Position numbers and translations under genes: made by a program. From positions 1-27,867 of the forward strand of contig JAEEQO010000010.1 in NCBI GenBank assembly GCA_016285335.1: 27,867 nt of DNA. The letters are read 5' to 3'. Position 1 is the stretch's first letter, and every line of letters starts with the position of its first letter. Origin of the DNA: Victivallales bacterium. Its GTDB lineage: Bacteria > Verrucomicrobiota > Lentisphaeria > Victivallales > UBA1829. Positions 25,281-27,867 of this stretch are shown here, in pieces. The notes under the pieces were generated by a model, which saw nothing but the letters and a program-made list of their open reading frames with translations, was not told the DNA's origin and made no database searches.

Positions 25281-25628
25281 TCAGAACGGGATGGAATCCG
25301 GGTCGTCGAAGCCGTCGTCGCGTCCGGATGCGGGAGCGTCCTGCGCGGACGGGATGAAAGTGTCGCCGCCGTCCGCCTCGGGCTGAAACGGAGCCCAGGT
25401 CTGGCCTTCGGGGCCGTCCTTCGTGAGAATCTCGATCTTGCGCTTCAGCGTCTCAAGTTTCTGCTGGCAGTAGACGGAGAGGCGTTTTGCTTCCTCGAAC
25501 GAGGCGATCACGTCTTCGAGGCGCGTGTTGCCGTTCTCCATGGACCTGACGAGCGCTTCGAGCTTGGCCATGGCCTCCTCGAACGACATTTCCTGTGCCG
25601 GTGCGGCTTCCTTTCCGTTTTGCGGCAT
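25281..25628 (-). CDS. xseB: Exodeoxyribonuclease VII small subunit
   Basis: The protein pairs with XseA to degrade single-stranded DNA. Core signature: MSFEEAMAKLEALVRSMENG (14-33), then LEDVIASFEEAKRLSVYCQQKLE (37-59), which forms the helical hairpin of the subunit. The core of about 70 residues is usual; here an acidic Pro/Asp/Ser/Gly tail of about 40 (QPEADGGDTFIPSAQDAPAS and on) is added. No xseA gene is in the window. The first gene of an xseB-mutS operon with a near-perfect promoter. Start ATG at 25628 is supported by family N-terminus and promoter position. Confidence 0.93.
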   Translation of the reverse strand: MPQNGKEAAPAQEMSFEEAMAKLEALVRSMENGNTRLEDVIASFEEAKRLSVYCQQKLETLKRKIEILTKDGPEGQTWAPFQPEADGGDTFIPSAQDAPASGRDDGFDDPDSIPF

Positions 25629-25675
25629 ATTGAGAATCTCCCGTGGATGTAAATGCGGAAAAAAACGTATCAGGA

Positions 25676-25703
25676 ATTATACATCCGAAAACAGGATTGT
25701 CAA
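25676..25703 (-). promoter_or_regulatory. Promoter of the xseB-mutS operon
   Basis: On minus, perfect TTGACA (25698-25703), 16 bp, perfect TATAAT (25676-25681), about 48 nt before the xseB ATG. This is the best consensus match of the window. Confidence 0.85.
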
Positions 25704-25757
25704 ATGGAAAGAAGCGGAAAGGCGATTTTTTCCTAAAAAAAAGAATAAAGATGAAAA

Positions 25758-25792
25758 ACCCGGCTTGATAAAAAGCGTCCGGGTGCTATATT
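25758..25792 (+). promoter_or_regulatory. Promoter of the zinc-ribbon/coiled-coil gene, with flanking inverted repeat
   Basis: TTGATA (25765-25770), 16 bp, TATATT (25787-25792). The inverted repeat ACCCGG (25758-25763) / CCGGGT (25779-25784) brackets the -35 box and enters the spacer, as a repressor site might. Start is about 47 nt before the ATG at 25846. Confidence 0.6.
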
Positions 25793-25845
25793 ATGTAGAA
25801 TGTACCTGCATCACCACCTATTTACCAAGGAAGGCACCCCCTACC

Positions 25846-27030
25846 ATGATGATCAAATGCCAGAAGTGCGGCTTCGAGAACCAGATGGGCAGCATTTTCT
25901 GCCGCGAGTGCGGCGAGAAACTCAATATGGATGCGATCGATCCGAACAAGCTCCAGAAGGACGTCGACAAGGAAAAGAGCATCAAACGCGCCAAGAAACG
26001 CATCAAAGGCGCCATTTCCGGCGCGATCAGCATCCTCATCGTCGTTGCGTTCATCTTCCTCGTTTTCCCGGATCTGTTCCCGTTCGGCAAACTGCGCCAG
26101 TATGAGGAGCCGACGGGCATCAACGAGACGTCCGTGAAGCAGAAATACAACAATGCGGTCAACGGCACGACGTCCGGCAATGTGAAATATTCCTACGCCG
26201 AGATCAACCAGATGCTGAAGACCGAGGTCGTGGAACCGCTCGCCGAGATGGATTCCTTCGCAAAAGTCACGGGCATGGAAGTGGCATTCGACGAGGCGAA
26301 GAACCAGCCCATCGCCTACGTCTGGATCTCCATCAAGGGAAAAGTGCCCGTGCTCTACACCGTCCACGGCGACTTCATCTTCCATCCCGCCGATCCCAAT
26401 TCCAATGAAATCGTGAGCGAACCGATCACGATCGACGTCAGCCGCCTCGACATCGGACGTCTCCCCGTCCTCGTCAGCACCCACACTTTCCTCAACGGCT
26501 TCAAGACCCTCACCGACAACGAAGCGATGCAGAACTTCTTCTCGCGTGCCCAGGGCGTGGAATTCACGGCCGACGGCATGAGCGTCGTATTCGCCAAGGG
26601 CGCACCGGGCGCCGCCGCTCCGGCCCCGTCGTCCAACAGGCCGTCCGCAGCCACTGGCGTGGCCGCGCTCAAGGGCGGATCCGCCGCCGTGTCCGAAAAG
26701 AATGAGGCTGCCAGGGAAGCTGCCCGCCAGAAAGCCGAGGAGGAAAAGGAAAAGAAGAAACAGCAGGCGGAAGAACGCAAGCGCAAAGCCGAGGAAGAGG
26801 CCGAGCGCAAGAGACAGAAAGAGGAGGAGCGCAAGCAGAAGATCGAGGAGGAGAAGGAGCGCAAGAGACAGGCCGAGGAAGAGCGCAAGCGCAGGATTGA
26901 GGAAGAGAACGAGCGCAGACGCCAGGAAGCCGAGGACCGTCGCCGCGAACGCGAAGAGCGCCGCAATAATAACAATTACAATTCGCGGAACAGCAGAAAC
27001 AACCGCAACTCCCGCAACAACCGCTGGTAA
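25846..27030 (+). CDS. Zinc-ribbon membrane protein with long charged helix and Asn/Arg-rich tail
   Basis: The 394-residue protein starts with a zinc ribbon, CQKC (5-8) and CREC (19-22), at the cytoplasmic side, then a basic segment and one membrane helix (about 56-74). A folded domain without known family (about 95-260) follows, with a Gly/Ala/Pro linker. Residues about 283-372 are almost only Lys, Glu, Arg, Gln and Ala in heptad-like order, a single long charged helix or coiled coil. The tail (373-394) is Asn, Arg and Ser only plus a final Trp. The helix would span a distance in the periplasm or cell wall. I start it at the ATG at 25846 with AAGGAAGG upstream. Shares its ribbon with the 9729-11647 paralogues. 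The function is unknown. Confidence 0.8.
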   Translation: MMIKCQKCGFENQMGSIFCRECGEKLNMDAIDPNKLQKDVDKEKSIKRAKKRIKGAISGAISILIVVAFIFLVFPDLFPFGKLRQYEEPTGINETSVKQKYNNAVNGTTSGNVKYSYAEINQMLKTEVVEPLAEMDSFAKVTGMEVAFDEAKNQPIAYVWISIKGKVPVLYTVHGDFIFHPADPNSNEIVSEPITIDVSRLDIGRLPVLVSTHTFLNGFKTLTDNEAMQNFFSRAQGVEFTADGMSVVFAKGAPGAAAPAPSSNRPSAATGVAALKGGSAAVSEKNEAAREAARQKAEEEKEKKKQQAEERKRKAEEEAERKRQKEEERKQKIEEEKERKRQAEEERKRRIEEENERRRQEAEDRRREREERRNNNNYNSRNSRNNRNSRNNRW

Positions 27031-27060
27031 CGACCAGACAGCGGAGGCCGTCGGCGCATC

Positions 27061-27867
27061 ATGTCCGATCTTACGCCAGAGGAAAGGGAACGGTTTCACG
27101 AAATCTTCCCGTTCGAAGCGAAGTTTCTCGACGTCGACGGCCAGAAGCTGTGTTATTTTGATGAAGGGACCGGCCCCGCGCTGGTCCTGATTCATTCCTG
27201 CCCGATGTCGGCGTTCGCGTTCCGCAGCGTCATCCGCGAATTCCGCGCCACGCGGCGGGTCATCGCCTACGACCAGCTCGGGTTCGGACGTTCGGACAAG
27301 CCGCTCGACTTCGACTACCGCATCGAGAACCACATCGAGCACCTCGAACGCCTGCTTAACCACCTGGGCATCGACGAACACATCACGCTCGTCATGCACG
27401 GGCGCGGCGCGGCGATCGGCATGGGCTACGCGGCCCGCCACCCGGAGAGCGTCGAGAACTTCATCGTCATGAACGCGATGTCGTTTTCCGACTTCTCGCT
27501 GCCGTTCCGGCTCCGCATCTGCAAGATCCCGGTGCTCGGGAACATTCTCGTCAACAAGTTCAATTTCTTCCTCCGTCCGCCCTGGCGCTACCCGAAGATC
27601 GTTCGCGACGCCTATCTGCTGCCGTTCCCGCGGAGGGAGGACCGCTGCGCCCTCATGGAGTTCATCAACTCCCTGCCGTGCGCCCCGGAGGACAAGTCGG
27701 CGCAGTCCATGATCGAGATTGAGACGGCGATCTGGTCGCTTCGCGAGAAACGCGCACTGATCCTGTGGGGCGGGAAGGACTGGCTCTACACGAAACGCGC
27801 GCTGCGGAAATGGACGGAGTATTTCCCGTCCGCGAAAGTCGTCATGCTGCCGCTCGCCGGACGCTTC
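27061..27867 (+). CDS. Alpha/beta-hydrolase-fold protein, haloalkane-dehalogenase-like, catalytic residues lost (runs off window)
   Basis: 269 codons to the window edge. The fold is clear: LVLIHSCPMSAFAFRSVI (41-58), IAYDQLGFGRSDKP (68-81), LVMHGRGAAIGMGYAARHPE (110-129) and LILWGGKDW (234-242). In haloalkane dehalogenases and OleB relatives the nucleophile elbow is HDWGG and the final His is in GHF. Here these read HGRGA, with Gly114 at the nucleophile, and AGRF with Arg268 at the His site; the oxyanion HGNP is HSCP (45-48). Asp240 in GKDW, at the acid site, remains. It is therefore probably a pseudoenzyme that binds rather than hydrolyses. It starts 30 nt after the zinc-ribbon gene and is likely in its operon. 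The ATG at 27061 has GCGGAGG 13 nt before. Confidence 0.8.
   Translation, partial: MSDLTPEERERFHEIFPFEAKFLDVDGQKLCYFDEGTGPALVLIHSCPMSAFAFRSVIREFRATRRVIAYDQLGFGRSDKPLDFDYRIENHIEHLERLLNHLGIDEHITLVMHGRGAAIGMGYAARHPESVENFIVMNAMSFSDFSLPFRLRICKIPVLGNILVNKFNFFLRPPWRYPKIVRDAYLLPFPRREDRCALMEFINSLPCAPEDKSAQSMIEIETAIWSLREKRALILWGGKDWLYTKRALRKWTEYFPSAKVVMLPLAGRF

Noticed and set aside
22483..25386. 967-codon plus-strand frame opposite mutS
   Set aside because: Shadow of mutS due to high GC at third positions; MutS motifs are intact on minus.

Overview
The window is 27.9 kb of GC-rich bacterial chromosome: G/C-rich genes separated by short, A/T-rich spacers full of A-tracts. I recognise no plasmid, phage or transposase gene. 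The gene mix suggests a Gram-negative of the PVC group, most likely Lentisphaerota or Verrucomicrobiota. The reasons are a large beta-structured surface protein, an exported Ca-loop protein resembling PVC pilus-associated proteins, a multi-membrane HflK-like SPFH protein, Sel1 and ankyrin repeat proteins, and zinc-ribbon/CD225 proteins. This placement is inference from gene content; no marker gene was compared.

Layout. (1) 1-9012, all on minus: the start of a large surface protein (1-787), a hot-dog thioesterase, a DUF4380-like protein with a histone-H1-like tail preceded by a polyprenyl diphosphate synthase, a two-gene Sel1 operon whose first member looks like an inactive M48 peptidase, and a 2-keto-3-deoxygluconate kinase with a clear terminator. 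(2) 9190-9728: a tRNA-Thr(CGT), then about 280 nt without a gene but with several possible RNA helices and a strong intrinsic terminator, a candidate unannotated structured RNA. (3) 9729-12087, plus: three tandem zinc-ribbon/CD225 membrane proteins and a DUF2752 protein. (4) 12122-15116: two small membrane proteins on minus, divergent from a seven-helix SPFH/HflK-like protein. (5) 15186-19461, plus: a compact operon of RhlB-like DEAD-box helicase, SpoU/TrmH methyltransferase, divergent NAD kinase, stand-alone CoaB and a SAM methyltransferase whose end lies in a tandem palindromic repeat. (6) 19548-25628, minus: exported Ca-loop protein, exported ankyrin protein, then xseB-mutS. (7) 25846-end, plus: a zinc-ribbon membrane protein with a long charged helix and Asn/Arg tail, then a truncated-by-window alpha/beta hydrolase that has lost its catalytic nucleophile and histidine.

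Ten promoters with a TTGnnn -35, a 16-17 bp spacer and a TATAAT-like -10 can be read directly, which fixes most transcription units. The most unusual items are the structured intergenic RNA candidate, the zinc-ribbon/CD225/DUF2752 cluster beside the SPFH locus, and two apparent pseudoenzymes (M48-like and haloalkane-dehalogenase-like). No CRISPR array, insertion sequence or complete mobile element was seen.
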